Shown piece by piece: positions 33,380-46,023 of a stretch of DNA of 64,000 bases; position 1 is the first letter of the stretch, and the number at the start of each line of letters is the position of its first letter. The notes beneath the pieces are model-generated. The model did no database searches. It worked only from the letters and a program-made list of their open reading frames with translations, and was not told the origin of the DNA. The stretch spans positions 847,501-911,500 of the forward strand of contig NC_092603.1 of assembly GCF_047663525.1 (NCBI RefSeq), written 5' to 3'. This DNA comes from Anas platyrhynchos (Eukaryota > Chordata > Aves > Anseriformes > Anatidae). The position numbers and the translations under genes were made by a program.

Positions 33380-35035
33380 CTGCTTTCTGCTCCTCCATGA
33401 AAACTCTCTCATTATAAGACCAGAGCTCCATCCTGTGCCACATCTCCTGAAAATATTAAGGATTTCCTAAGAAAGCCCAGGAAACTTCACTGCGGGTCAC
33501 CCAAATCTTGCTTTTAGGACAGCACCTTCGAGAAACAGCAGATCATCTTTGCCAAAAATAAGAAATTCTCTGCTTTTGGATCCTGGAAGAGCTCAGCGAT
33601 TCTAAATGATGCTTCAGGGTGGGGTGTAGAAGGGTTTTGCGTAGGAAGCCCTCATTCTTTGCTGACCTAAGCCAGACTTTGTGACATTTAGGTGTGTGAA
33701 GTCTGGAGAAAAGGCTAACAGCGGGAACTGGCATCTTGGTGAAGTGGTTTCTGCTATATTTCAGGTTGGTGAATTGAATTCGTTAACCAAAAGTGCATTT
33801 TTATTGCATGGAAGTGCCCTGCCTGGGACTGATGGAGGAAAACCAATAAGTCTTAAATTTATGTGCTTAGCTAAAGGCAATGCGCCAAGTCCACCGCTGC
33901 AAAATTCTCCCAGTTTGGGTTGCAAGAGCAAGTTAAAGCTAAAGTAACTGCGTTTGAGGAAAAAAGACTTAATAACAGCAGTTGGAGCGTGCGCGTAGCA
34001 GGAGAGGCAAGCAGGCCGTAGCTCTCGGTGTGCAAAATAAGGAAAGAGAGAACAGAAAACCCCAGATTAAGGCTGGCTCTGTCTTTGAGAAGTAATTACA
34101 ACGTCGGTACTCGTTACCGAACACGTCGCTCACCGGTTCTGACAGCCCCTCATTTTGTGAAACTCTTGCAAACAGCTCAAAGGGCATCAAAAGCCCTCAA
34201 AATGCAGGATCGAGTCAAGCCAGACAAGGCTAAAAGGTCGCATTTCCCACGAGGTGTTTAGAGGAGGCTCTTCCACAGGATTTGCTTCTACATCTCCGGT
34301 CCTGGAGGTGGCACTGGTGGACTTGATTTGGAGCTGGCTGCTTGCTGGGAGGAGCCAGCTCTTGAAGCTCCCGGAGTCCGTTTCTCATGCTGTTGTTTTC
34401 CATACGGAACCAAAAATAAGAGCGCTGCTACAAACCCTACGATCCTCACCGTCACACCTTCGCCAACCGTCTCCGAGCTGAGGTGCTCCTCAAAAAAACA
34501 TCTTCCCAGGATGGAGTTAGCCATGCAAATGTCCCGTGTTTCACCTGCATACCCTAAAAGCAAAAAGATCCCCAAAGCAAAAAGATTCCCTAAGCAAAAG
34601 ATTCCAGGAAATCCTTGGAAGTCCATCCTTGCACCGTTTCCACATGCTCACAAGGAACTGGAAAGCTTTTCCCAGCCGAGCAAGCTTGAAAACTGCTGAT
34701 TTGACTTGCCAAAAATTGGGAAAAACTCGAATCCCATGCCATTTGACCTTTTTTTCCCCCCATAGAAGCTGCATCTTGATGTCTCCTTAGGGTGAATCCT
34801 GTGCACGCTCAGGCATGGTTTGATTGTCAGCTTTGTGACTTCTGTGGTGCTCTGATATTTCATTTTATTGTGAAATGAGTCGTGAATGAGTCATTGCCAT
34901 GTATGACCCTGCTGCCCTGAGAAATTATCAGCTGTTTGGTTGCAAGTTCAGGTAGTAACTTCAGTTCCTATTCAGCAGTTTTCAGCTGAATTCCCTTCCT
35001 GAGCTTCCTTCAAAGTTTCTGAGCTTTTGTCTCGT
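33380..35035. other. Intergenic spacer downstream of L3 (type present three times)
   Basis: About 1.65 kb that is also present at 41775-43430 and 51195-52867. It starts where L1, L2 and L6 flanks jump into SPRY. A minus-strand frame of 112 codons (34626-34288) with hydrophobic stretches recurs in the other copies, but differences between copies are mostly amino-acid changing. I do not call a gene. Confidence 0.6.
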
Positions 35036-35465
35036 CTGGATCTGCACCAGGCAGCCCTGAGGCCGGCAGACAGGGCGCCTCCAGGTCTCTTGCAGAAAAT
35101 ACCTCACACCTTGGTGCCCTGTCAGATATTTTGGGGAACTGACGAGACCAGGGTTCATTCCTCAGGCCTGCAGGAGGCATTTTGTCATAGCTGCTGCTTC
35201 TGGAGCCTTTTCAGGTTTTCTGCCTGCCACTACACAGTTCCCTTGGTTCTGCAAAACGTTTTTGTCATCTCAAACTCTTCTGCACTACGTTTTTGCTTCG
35301 TCTTTATTAGTGCATAGCATTAAGGTAGATAGTAGAGGCAAGGTTTGATTAGGAAACATAGCAACATAGCGTGTAATGTAACTGACAACAGATACTCCAT
35401 TTCCGTTTTAGCTCTTCAAACCCTTTTCTAAGGGCATTTGCACTTTTTTAGCAGAGGTGGAGGAG
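35036..35465 (+). pseudogene. Lectin exon 6 tail and 3' UTR fragment
   Basis: Starts inside exon 6 at the codons for WICTRQP-stop and continues through about 400 bp of lectin 3' UTR, then joins a 5' module at a shared GGAGG motif. It marks the second duplication breakpoint. It cannot encode a lectin by itself. Confidence 0.85.
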
Positions 35466-35479
35466 GTGTACTGGGGGGG

Positions 35480-35954
35480 TAATACGTTTGGGTTGGGATT
35501 TAATGGAAAAAAAATGGGGAAAAAAAAAAAAAGTCCCAAAAATGCCTTTCACAAAATGGCGGCCGGGACCTCCCCTCAGAGCCTCCACAGAGGTGGCGGG
35601 TTTCGTTCCGGCCGCTGATTGGCTCGTGCCTCCGTTGTCCCGCCCTTGCCGGCTGCTGATTGGCTCCCGCCTCTCCCGCTTGCGAGGTTCTCCTTCCTCC
35701 CCTGGTTGCTGTCGTTGTGTTACGAGACAGGGAAAAATTCGCTTTTTTTGGCCATTTTTTTGCCTTTTTTTGTCCTTTTTTCTACCTTCTTACGCGCGTT
35801 CTCGCAGCGCTGCACGCGGGGGAGCGCTTGGAGCTGCTGTCACCGCTCCCTTCCTCTGCTCTGCGCCGCGATGGAGGCAGCGGGACCAGCGGGACCTCCG
35901 CGGGGCCGGGATGGCGGCAGGGGCCGGGGTCGTGGCAGGGCCCGGCGGCACACG
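35480..35954 (+). promoter_or_regulatory. 5' module 4a: outer promoter and exon 1 upstream of L4
   Basis: YY1-like site and two CTGATTGGCT boxes retained. Exon 1 ATG at 35871, donor after 35954 (84 nt, phase 0). A short G-rich tract follows at 36150-36340. Confidence 0.65.
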
Positions 35955-36541
35955 GTGAGTTCGGGTTCGGGGGGAGCGTTGCTGGGGGGGTTCCACATTT
36001 TGTGCGGCCCTTTGAAGGGCTCTTGTAAGGAGCGGGGCTGGGAGGAGCCCCCGCTTAGCCCCGCTGCCCCTGCGTTTGTTCGGAAGTTTTTTCCCCGTAT
36101 GTAAGTGGATGCCGGGCTGCGTCTGTGGCTGCGCCCTACAAGCTGGGGGGCAGCGTTTTGGAGTTAGGGCTGCGATTATGGTTGGTCGTTGGGATTAGGG
36201 CTGGGGTTGGGAGTGGGTTTGGGGCGGCGGGGTGGTGGCGCGGCCGCCGGGCGGTGGAGCCGGTTCCTGGTGCGGCCGCGGGGCGGTGGCGTCGGACTCC
36301 GGCGCGGCCGCGGGGCGGCGGCCCCCCTTTGGGGTGGCTGAAATTGGGATTAATGATGAGATTGGGATCGAGATTGATACCGGGATCGGGGTGCTGGAGG
36401 CGGCCAAGCCCTCCCCTGTTTCCCAGGCTGCTGCCGGTTTTCTCCCAGCTTCATTCCGTTACCTTCTCACCGCAGCGTCACCTCCCTACATGTTTCTGTT
36501 GTCACTTTTCTGTCTTTTCTGACTTTCTCCCTTCCTTCCAG

Positions 36542-36715
36542 GTATTTCGTCCTCTGCAACACCCCTTGTTGCCTGCCCCTGGCTGCTGCATTCCCAGCCA
36601 CAAGCTGCCCTCAGAGGACATTTGGAGATTTTGGCCTGGGGAGGCTCCTGAGATATGGCTGTGGCGCTGTCTGTGGAGGAGAAGAGGAATGAGGACAAGG
36701 ATTCTGTGAGGGAGA
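36542..36715 (+). other. Alternative exon 2 (module 4a) for lectin L4
   Basis: Intact acceptor (CTTCCAG), ATG at 36655 (MAVALSVEEKRNEDKDS) and A|GTAAGTG donor in phase 1. If spliced to the L4 transmembrane exon at 40000 it would give a protein with a slightly different acidic tail (KRNEDKD for KHNEDND). Whether it is used cannot be told from sequence. Confidence 0.65.
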
Positions 36716-36959
36716 GTAAGTGCTCTGAGGCAGGTGTGCCCGTTGTGCTGCCCTTGCTGGCTGCTGATTGCCACCCACCTGCGAGGTTCTTCCTCCTACC
36801 GTGGCTGCTGTCGTTATGGAGAGGGACAAGGAAAAATTGGCTTTTTTTTTGTCATTTTTGGCTTTTTTCTACTGTCCTACACGCGTTCTTGCAGCACTGC
36901 AGGCGGGTGAGCGCTTGGAGCTGCTTTCAGCGCTCCCTTCCTCTAATCTGCGCCGTGAC

Positions 36960-37310
36960 GGGTCTGTAGCTGATGGGACTGCCTCACCTCATTTTATTTT
37001 TATTTATTTTTATGCATGTTTATTTTTTCCTCAGGGTTTGGGATGATTTCTACTGCCCGTAATTCACGGGTCTGCCTCTCCTCATTTTATTAACTATTTT
37101 ATTTTTTCCACCACTTGTGGCTCGTGAGTCTCCCTCACCTCATTGTAGTAGGAGTAGTATTTCTTGAGGAATTGGGGTGATTTCCACTGCCTGTAGTTCG
37201 TGGATCTGCTAGATCTTATTTTATTTTTTAATATTATTTTTACTTCTATTTTGATATGTATTTTACTTTTTACGTCATTTTATTTTTTCTTGTGGATTTG
37301 GGGTGATCTC
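36960..37310. repeat. AT-rich tandem repeat, GTGATTTCCACTGCC family
   Basis: Three divergent units linking module 4a to 4b. The last runs into the promoter at GGGGTGATCTCCCCTCACAG, so the left part of the usual promoter, including the YY1-like site, is missing in 4b. Confidence 0.85.
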
Positions 37311-37635
37311 CCCTCACAGCTGCCTCAGAGGTGGCGGGTTTCGTTCCGGCCGCTGATTGGCTGGCTGCCTCCGTTATCCCGCCCTTGCCGGCTGCTGATT
37401 GGCTCCCGCTGCGAGGTTCTCCTTCCTCCCCTGGTTGCTGTCGTTGTGTTGCGAGACAAGGAAAAATTGGCTTTTTTTGGCCACTTTTTTCCTTTTTTTG
37501 GCCTTTTTTCTACCTTCTTACGCGCGTTTTCGCAGTGCTGCACACGGGTGAGCTGCTTTCAGCGCTCCCTTCCTCTGCTCTGCGCCGCGATTAAGGCAGT
37601 GGGGCCGGGGTCGCGGCAGGGGCCGGGGGCACACG
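37311..37635 (+). promoter_or_regulatory. 5' module 4b: inner promoter and exon 1 of L4
   Basis: Both inverted CCAAT boxes are kept, the YY1-like ATGGCGGCC is absent, and the exon 1 start codon is ATT. The donor CACG|GTGAGT (37635) is intact, so this would be a purely non-coding leader. Confidence 0.65.
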
Positions 37636-37829
37636 GTGAGTTCGGGTTCAGGGGGAGCGTTGCTGGGGGGGGGGTCCACATTTTGTGTGGCCCTTTGAAG
37701 GGCTCTTGCAAGGGACGTGACGTATTGGGGGGAGGGCCCCGCTCACTCTGCTCACCCCGCCCACTTGCGCATGGAAGCTGAAGCCGGGAGCTGTGTCTGT
37801 GGCTGCGGCCTACAACCTGGGGGGCAGCG

Positions 37830-38590
37830 TTTTGGGATTGGGGCTGCGATTGAGGTTGGCATTGGGATTAGAGATGGGGTCGGGAGTGGGTTTGGGGTGG
37901 AATTAGGGCTGCGGTTGGGGTTTGGGCCGGGGCTGGGGTTGGGGCCGTGAATGGGCTCGGGCTGGGGGCTGCTCTGTCCGGACTTGTCCGCAGCACGGCC
38001 GGGGGGAAGCCGGGAGCTGCGTCTGCGCCCTACAACCTGGGGGGCAGCGTTTTGGGATTGGCGTTGCAATTAAGGTTGGTCATTGGGATTAGGGGGTCAT
38101 TGGGTCGGGAATGGGTTTGGGTTGGGATTAGGGCTGGGGCCGTGGCTGGGGTTTGGGCCGTGAATGGACTCGGGGTGGGGGCTCTGCCGGCCGGCCTCGG
38201 CCCTGGTGCGGCTGGGGGGGTTGCCGGGACCGGGCCCCGGTGCGGCCGGGGAGATGCCGGGCCTGCGGCTGGGGAGGAACCGGGAGCTGCGTCTGTGGCT
38301 GCGCCCTACAAGCTGAGGGGCAGCGTTTTGGGCTTACGGCTGTGATAAAGGTTGGTCATTGGGATTAGGGCTGGGGTCGGGAACGGGTTTGGGATGGAAT
38401 TAGGGCTGCAGTTGGGGTTTGGGCCGGGGCTGGGATTTGGGCCGTGAATGGGCTCGGGGTGGGGGCTGCGCCGGCTGCCCTCGGGCCCCGGCGCGGGGCG
38501 GCGGCGGCGGCCGCGGGGCGGCGGCGGCGGCCGCGGGGCGGCGGCGGCGGCCGCGGGGCGGCGGCGGCCGCGGGACGGCCCCTTTGGGGT
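37830..38590. repeat. G-rich minisatellite, module 4b
   Basis: Several units of the TTAGGGCTGGGG family, ending in a perfect-looking GGCGGCGGCGGCCGCGGG tandem tract near 38500-38575. Very high CpG and quadruplex potential. Confidence 0.88.
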
Positions 38591-38923
38591 AGCTGAAATT
38601 GGGATTAACGATGAGATTGGGATCGAGATTGATACCGGGATCGGGGTGCTGGAGGCGGCCAAGCCCTCCCCAGCTTCCCAGGCTGCTTCCAGCTTTCTCC
38701 CAGCTTCCTTCCGTTACTTTCTCACCATGGCGTCACCTTCCCACATCTTTCTGTTGTCGTTTTTCTGTCTCTTCTGACTTTCTCCCTTCCTTCCAGGTCC
38801 TTCCCCCTCTGCAGCACCCCTTGTTGCCTGCCCCTGGCTGCTGCATTCCCAGCCACAAGCTGCCCTCAGAGGACCCGTGGAAATTTTGGCCCTTGGAGGC
38901 CGCTGAGGGGAGGCTCCTGAGAT

Positions 38924-40813
38924 ATGGCTGTGGCGTTGTCTGTGGAGGAGAAGCACAATGAGGACAACGATTCTGTGAGGGAGAGTAAGTGTTACGAGGC
39001 AGGGGACTCTGATGTTGTCCAGTTTTCCGTGCTCGTTTTCCTGCCCTTGCCGGCTGCTGACTGCTTCCTGCCTTTGTGGTTCTTTCTCCTACCGTGGTTG
39101 CTGTCTTTGTGGAGCGGTACAGTGAAAAATTTGCTTTTTTTTTTTTTTGTCTTTTTTCTACCTCCCTATGCGCGTTCTCACAGCACTGCAGGCAGGTGAG
39201 CGCTTGGAGCTGTGCCCACCACTCCCTTCCTTTGCTGTGCGCTGCAGTGGGTCTGTAGCTCATGGGTCTGCCTCACCTCATTTTAATTTAATTTAATTTT
39301 ATTTATTTTATTTATTTATTTTATATTTTCATTTATTATTCTTTTCATCAGGATTTGGGGTGATTTCCACCACCTGCCTCAGGCTCCGATGTCACTGTTG
39401 CGGGTTAAATCTGGGAGGTTTTGGGTCTCGTGGTGGTTTGAGCCGGAACCCCCAGTCTCAGCTGAAAGTTGCTGGTTTTAGGGTTACTAAAAGCGCGTTA
39501 AATAGTTTTACTGAGCTGGTGTTGAGCTGAAATCTTTGTTTTTTCCCCCAAACCCATGCTGACTTTCCACCCTAATTAAACTCCCAAATTTCAGCAGAAT
39601 CCTCTTGAATACTTCTTTTACACTTCCTTTGCCACCCAGCAGCTCTCGCAAGAGAGACTGAGGAGCATCAGGGCGTGTAAGCAGGAGGTCGGGTGGTGGA
39701 GTAGCTCCCTGGTGTCCCAGAGGGAAGGGAGCCGTGGGAACAAAGAAAAGCTTCAAGGCCTTGGGACGGTTGGTGAAAGAGGCTTTTTGTCGGAGTGACT
39801 GTGTGGCTTTTTGTTGGAGTGGCCTAGATGATCTTCCAAGGTTCCTTCCATTCCCTGACGTTCCGTGGAGGTCCAACCGTCCCCCTACCACCAGCGGCAC
39901 CCCCAGGGTGTGGGGAGGGCCTGGCCTCTCTCAGCCCTGCTGCCAGGGGTCTGCACGGTGCCGGGACCCCTCACTTCCCCCCCCTTCTTTTCGTTGCAGG
40001 TCTTCTTACCAAGTGCAAGGCTAGAAGAGTTGCGGCCTGGAAGCTATACGTGTTCGGCATCATCAGTCTAATAGAGTTCCTGGTTTTGATTTCCATTATC
40101 ATCTGTGAGTGTTCCCAAGTGGTTTCGGGGCTCTGCCCTGCGGCCCCAGCTGCAGGCAGGGGGAAAAAAAAAAAGGGGGCTCGGTGCCTGTATCCAACCC
40201 TGCTGCTGCCCCTTCTTTGCTCCTGCAAACCCCTGGATTTCTTTGTCCTTAGGGCTCTCTCAACGTGCGTATTCCTGCCCCCATTCGTGGATCGGGTTCG
40301 AGGGGAAATGTTTCTACTTCTCCGACGGGGAAAAGAACCAAACCTTGAGCCGGGCTGACTGCCACGTGCACGGCGCCAACCTGGCCGTGATCCAGTCCAG
40401 GGAGGAGCTGGTGAGGCTGGGGCTTTTCTCCTTTTTTATTTTGGGTGGGGGGCAGAGCTCTGGGGGTGTTGGTGAGCCCCCTTTTCAACCCTGCTCCCCC
40501 TCTGCTCCCAGGAGTTCATGATGCGCTATAAAGGTTCTCACGACCACTGGATCGGGCTGAGCCGCCAGAACCCGAGGCAGCGCTGGGAATGGGACGATGG
40601 CACCGAATTTGACAGCTCATTGTGAGTCCGCCCTGCCCTGCACGTGGGTTTTTGGGGTGAGGGGGCAGAAAGCATGCAGGATGCTCACCCCACTGCCTCC
40701 CCTGCAGGTTTCCCATCGGAGGAGGCGAGGATTTTGCTTTCTTGAACAACCAAAGAGTCACCAGCGCGCGCAGCAGCGGCGAGCGGCACTGGATCTGCAC
40801 CAGGCAGCCCTGA
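38924..40813 (+). CDS. Lectin L4: CLEC2-like type II C-type lectin, 179 aa, short-stalk class
   Basis: Exons: 38924-38984 (exon from 38797), 40000-40104, 40253-40410, 40512-40621, 40708-40813. Tail identical in sequence to L1 (VEEKHNEDNDS). Transmembrane VFGIISLIEFLVLISIII; like L1 it keeps the T|GTGAGT donor and has GCAGGC where the long-stalk genes have GCAGGTAGG. CTLD: AYSCPHSWIGFEGKC, NQT, DCHVHGANLAVIQ (no second sequon), EFMMRYKG, WICTRQP-stop. An alternative outer exon 2 lies at 36542. The 3' flank has no ERVL LTR and an AATAAA near 41693. Apart from the transmembrane segment, class features agree with L1. Confidence 0.85.
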
Positions 40814-41774
40814 GGCCGGCAGACAGGGCGCCTCCAGGTCTCGTGCAGAGAATACCGCACACCTTGGTGCCCTGTCAGATATTTTGGGGAACTGACAAGA
40901 CCAGGGTTCATTCCTCAGGCCTGCAGGTGGTGTTTTGTCACAGCTGCTGCTCCTGGAGCTTTTTCAGGTTTTCTGTCTGCTACTACGCAGTTCCCTTGCT
41001 TCTGCAAAACGTTTTTGTCATCTCAAACTCTTGTGCACTACATTTTTGCTTCGTCTTTATCAGTGCATAGCATTAAGGTAGGAGACACAAGGTTGTATTA
41101 GGAAAAGTAGTAATGTAGCGTGTCGTGTTAACTGGCAAGAGATACTCCATTTCCTTTTTAACTCTTCAAACCCTTTTCTAAGGGCACTTGCACTTTTTTA
41201 GCAGAGGAGGAGGAGCATTTTAAAATACAGTGTTTTGTCAAAGAGATATCAGTATTGTGCCTAGGCAGAAACTGTCACAGGATGGGAATATCTCAGACCG
41301 CGTCCTGGAAATGGTTTGGACTGGAAGAAGGCTTCAAGATGGTCCTGTTCCAACCTCACTGCCCTGGGCTGAAGTCCCTGAGCTGCTGCAGGGGGTGGAA
41401 ATCAGCTGTAACCCATCACCCCTGCTGGTGCTATCCTGAGAAATGTGAACAGCAGGTGTGTGGCTGTGGCAGGGAACAACTTCCCACATTTGCCATTCCT
41501 CCTGTACTTGAAGAAACTCTTCACGGGCTCCCAGGCTGGATGGCAGTAGCAGTTCAGTCAGGTCTCCGTTAATGTGAACTGGTGCCCGTGGAGAGAAATG
41601 GTGCCTTTCTCTTGCTTTTCTGCTCCTCTGTATCTTTGTATTATATCAACACTATTTTTCTACGTACTGTTTTAATATATGTGCAATTTTTTAATAAATT
41701 TTTTTTACTGTCTGGCTCTTTTATTGTTTCCTCTTGTGTTACCCTGAGATCCAGCACGAGGTGAGTTTTACCCC

Positions 41775-43430
41775 ACTGCTTTCTGCTCCTCCATGAAAAC
41801 TCTCTCATTATAAGACCAGAGCTCCATCCTGTGCCACATCTCCTGAAAATATTAAGGATTTCCTAAGAAAGCCCAGGAAACTTCACTGCAGGTCCCCCAA
41901 ATCTTGCTTTTAGGACAGCACCTTTGAGAAACAGCAGATCATCTTTGCCAAAAAATAAGAAATTCTCTGCTTTTGGATCCTGGAAGAGCTCAGCAATTCT
42001 AAATGATGCTTCAGGGTGGGGTGCGGAAGGTTTTTGTGTAGGAAGCCCTCGTTCTTTGCTGACCTAAGCCAGACTTTGTGACATTTAGGTGTGTGAATTC
42101 TGGAGAAAAGACTAACAGCAGGAACTGGCATCTTGGTGAAGTGGTTTCTGCTATATTTCAGGTTGGTGAATTGAATTTGTTAACCAAAAGTGCATTTTTA
42201 TTGCGTGGAAGTGCCCTGCCTGGGACTGATGGAGGAAAACCGATAAGTCTTAAATTTATGTGCTTAGTTAAAGGCAATGCGCCAAGCCCACCGCTGCAAA
42301 ATTCTCCCAGTTTGGGTTGCAAGAGCAAGTTAAAGCTAAATTATCTGCGTTTGAGGAAAAAAGACTTAATAACAGCAGTTGGAGCGTGCGCGTAGCAGGA
42401 GAGGCAATCAGGCCGTAGGTCTCAGTGAGCAAAATAAGGAAAGAGAGAACAGAAAACCCCAGATTAAGGCTGGCTCTGTCTTTGAGAAGCAATTACGTCG
42501 GTACTCGTTACCGAACACGTCGCTCACCGGTTCTGCCAGCCCCTCATCTTGTGAAACTCTTGCAAACAGCTCAAAGGGCATCAAAAGCCCTCAAAATGCA
42601 GGATCGAGTCAAGCCATACAAGGCTAAAAGGTCGCGTTATTCACGAGGTGTTTTTACGAGGAGGCTCTTCCACGGATTTGCTTCTACATCTCCAGTCCTG
42701 GAGGTGGCACTGGTGGACTTGATTTGGAGCTGGCTGCTTGCTGGGAGGAGCGAGCTCCTGAAGCTCCCGGAGTGCGTTTCTCGTGCTGTTGTTTTCCAAA
42801 GGGAACCAAAAATAAGAGCGCTGCTACAAACCCTACGATCCTCACCGTCACACCTTCACCAACCGTCTCCGAGCTGAGGTGCTCCTCAAAAAAACGTCTT
42901 CCCAGGATGGAGTTAGCCGTGCAAATGTCCCGTGTTTCACCTGCATACCCTAAAAGCAAAAAGATCCCCAAAGCAAAATGATTCCCAAAGCAAAAGATTC
43001 CAGGAAATCCTTGGAAGTCCATCCTTGCACCGTTTCCATATGCTCACAAGGAACTGGAAGGCTTTTCCCAGCCGAGCAAGCTTGAAAACTGCTGATTTAA
43101 CTTGCCAAAAATTGGGAAAAACTCGAATCCCATGCCATTTGACCTTTTTTTTTCCCCCCATACAAGCTGCATCTTGATGTCTCCTTAGGGTGAATCCTCT
43201 GCACGCTCAGGCATGGTTTGATTGGCAGCTTTGTGACCTCTGGTGCTCTAATATTTCATTTTATCGTGAAATGAGTCGTGAATGAGTCATTGCCATGTAT
43301 GACCCTGCTGCCCTGAGAAATTATCAGCTGTTGGGTTGCACTTCAAGTAGTAACTTCAGTTCCTATCCTGCAGTTTTCAGCTGAATTCCCCTCCTGAGTT
43401 TCCTTCAAAGTTTCTGAGCTTTTGTCTCGT
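41775..43430. other. Intergenic spacer downstream of L4
   Basis: Second copy of the 33380-35035 spacer. The antisense 112-codon frame is again open (43022-42684) but with about eight residue differences from the first copy. No gene called. Confidence 0.6.
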
Positions 43431-43858
43431 CTGGATCTGCACCAGGCAGCCCTGAGGCCGGCAGACAGGGCACCTCCAGGTCTCGTGCAGAAAATACCTC
43501 ACACCTTGGTGCCCTGGCGGATATTTTGGGGAACTGACAAGACCAGGGTTCATTCCTCAGGCCTGCAGGAGGCATTTTGTCATAGCTGCTGCTTCTGGAG
43601 CCTTTTCAGGTTTTCTGCCTGCCACTACGCAGTTCCCTTGGTTCTGCAAAACGTTTTTGTCATCTCAAACTCTTCTGCACTACATTTTTGCTTCGTCTTT
43701 ATCAGTGCATAGCATTAAGGTAGATAGTAGAGGCAAGGTTTGATTAGGAAACATAGCAACATAGGGTGTAATGTAACTGACAACAGATACTCCATTTCCT
43801 TTTTAGCTCTTCAAACCCTTTTCTAAGGGCACTTGCACTTTTTTAGCAGAGGAGGAGG
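43431..43858 (+). pseudogene. Lectin exon 6 tail and 3' UTR fragment
   Basis: Same scar as at 35036, joining directly into the GGAGGAGGTGTACTGGG start of module 5a. Confidence 0.85.
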
Positions 43859-43879
43859 AGGTGTACTGGGGGGGTAATA

Positions 43880-44333
43880 CGTTTGGGTTGGGATTTAATG
43901 GAAAAAAAATGGGGAAAAAAAAAAAAAGTCCCTAAAATGCCTTTCACAAAATGGCGGCCGAGACCTCCCCTCACAGCTGCCTCAGAGGAGGCGGGTTTTG
44001 TTCCGGCCGCTGATTGGCTGGCTGCCTCCGTTGTCCCGCCCTTGCCGGCTGCTGATTGGCTGCCGGCTGATTAGTTGTACGTGGCAGCGACATTTTCTAT
44101 TGTGCCCTGGTTGCTGTGGTTGTGTTGCGGGACGGGGAAAATTTCGCTGTTTTTGGCCATTTTTTGCCTTTTTTTTTAGCCTTTTTTCTACCTTCTTACA
44201 CGCGTTCTCGCCGCGCCGCACGTGGGTGAGCTGCTTTCAGCGCTCCCTTCCTCTGCTCTGCGGCGTGATGGAGGCAGCGGGACCAGCGGGACCTCCGCGG
44301 GGCCGGGGTCGCGGCAGGGCCCGGTGGCACACG
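43880..44333 (+). promoter_or_regulatory. 5' module 5a: outermost promoter and exon 1 upstream of L5
   Basis: Two inverted CCAAT boxes are retained at about 44009 and 44051, but the segment after the second is altered (GCCGGCTGATTAGTTGTACG). Exon 1 ATG at 44268, donor after 44333 (66 nt, phase 0). A short G-rich tract follows to about 44700. Confidence 0.6.
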
Positions 44334-44919
44334 GTGAGTTCGGGTTCGGGGGGAGCTTTGCTGGGGGGGTCCACGTTTTGTGCGGCCCTTTGATGGGCTC
44401 TTGTAAGGAGCGGGGCTGGGAGGAGCCCCCGCTTAGCCCCGCTGCCCCTGCGTTTGTTCGGAAGTTTTTTCCCCGTATGTAAGTGGATGCCGGGCTGCGT
44501 CTGTGGCTGTGCCCTACAAGCTGGCGGGCAGCGTTTTGGAGTTAGGGCTGCGATTATGGTTGGTCGTTGGGATTAGGGCTGGGGTTGGGAGTGGGTTTGG
44601 GGCGGCGGGGTGGTGGCGCGGCCGCCGGGCGGTGGAGCCGGTTCCTGGTGCGGCCGCGGGGCGGTGGCGCCGGACTCCGGCGCGGCCGCGGGGTGGCGGG
44701 GCCCCTTTGGGGTAGCTGAAATTGGGATTATTGATGAGATTGGGATCGAGATTGATACCGGGATCGGGGTGCTGGAGGCGGCCAAGCCCTCCCCTGTTTC
44801 CCAGGCTGCTGCCGGTTTTCTCCCAGCTTCTTACCGTTACCTTCTCACCGCGGCGTCATCTCCCTACATGTTTCTGTCGTCACTTTTCTGCCTTTTCTAA
44901 CTTTCTCCCTTCTTTCCAG

Positions 44920-45093
44920 GTATTTCCTCCTCTGCAGCACCCCTTGTTGCCTGCCCCTGGCTCCTGCATTCCCAGCCACAAGCTGCCCTCAGAGGACATT
45001 TGGAGATTTTGGCCTGGGGAGGCTCCTGAGATATCGTTGTGGCGCTGCCTGTGGAGGAGAAGAGGAATGAGGACAACGATTCTGTGAGGGATT
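44920..45093 (+). pseudogene. Exon 2 copy 5a, start codon lost
   Basis: Acceptor and donor (T|GTAAGTG) are intact, but the start reads ATC and there is no other in-frame ATG before the donor. It could be part of a leader only. Confidence 0.65.
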
Positions 45094-45344
45094 GTAAGTG
45101 CTCTGAGGCAGGTGTGCCCGTTGTGCTGCCCTTGCTGGCTGCTGATTGCCACCCACCTGCGAGGTTCTTTCTTCTACCATGGTTGCTGTCGTTATGGAGA
45201 GGGACAAGGAAAAATTGGCTTTTTTTTGTCATTTTTGGCTTTTTTCTACTGTCCTACACGCGTTCTTGCAGCACTGCAGGCGGGTGAGCGCTTGGAGCTG
45301 CTTTCAGCGCTCCCTTCCTCTAATCTGCGCCGTGACGGGTCTGT

Positions 45345-45705
45345 AGCTGACGGGACTGCCTCACCTCATTTTATTTTTATTTATTTTTATGCATGTTTAT
45401 TTTTTCTTCAGGGTTTGGGATGATTTCCACTGCCCGTAGGCACATGTCTGCCTCTCCTCATTTCATTAACTATTTTATTTTTTCCACCACTTGTGGCTCG
45501 TGAGTCTCCCTCACCTCATTGTAGTAGTAGTAGTATTTCTTGAGGAATTGGGGTGATTTCCACTGCCTGTAGCTCGTGGATCTGCTAGTTCTTATTTTAT
45601 TTTTTAATATTATTTTTACTTTTATTTTTTTACTTCTATTTTTATGTGTATTTTACTTTTTACGTCATTTTATTTTTTCTTGTGGATTTGGGGTGATCTC
45701 CCCTC
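45345..45705. repeat. AT-rich tandem repeat, GTGATTTCCACTGCC family
   Basis: Links modules 5a and 5b. Repeated with few changes 1.9 kb later at 47255-47615, along with a TAG trinucleotide tract. Confidence 0.85.
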
Positions 45706-46023
45706 ACAGCTGCCTCAGAGGTGGCGGGTTTCGTTCCGGCCGCTGATTGGCTCGTGCCTCCGTTGTCCTGCTCTTGCTGGCTGCTGATTGGCTCCTGCTG
45801 CGAGGTTCTCCCTCCTCCCCGGTTGCTGTCGTTGTGTTGCGAGACAAGGAAAAATTGGCTTTTTTTGGCCACTTTTTTCCTTTTTTTGGCCTTTTTTCTA
45901 CCTTCTTACGCGCGTTTTCGCAGTGCTGCACACGGGTGAGCTGCTTTCAGCGCTCCCTTCCTCTGCTCTGCGCCGCGATTAAGGCAGTGGGGCCGGGGTC
46001 GCGGCAGGGGCCGGGGGCACACG
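45706..46023 (+). promoter_or_regulatory. 5' module 5b: middle promoter and exon 1 upstream of L5
   Basis: Inverted CCAAT boxes kept, no YY1-like site, exon 1 start codon ATT, donor after 46023. It is nearly identical to module 5c, 1909 bases downstream. A G-rich tract follows at 46210-46590. Confidence 0.6.
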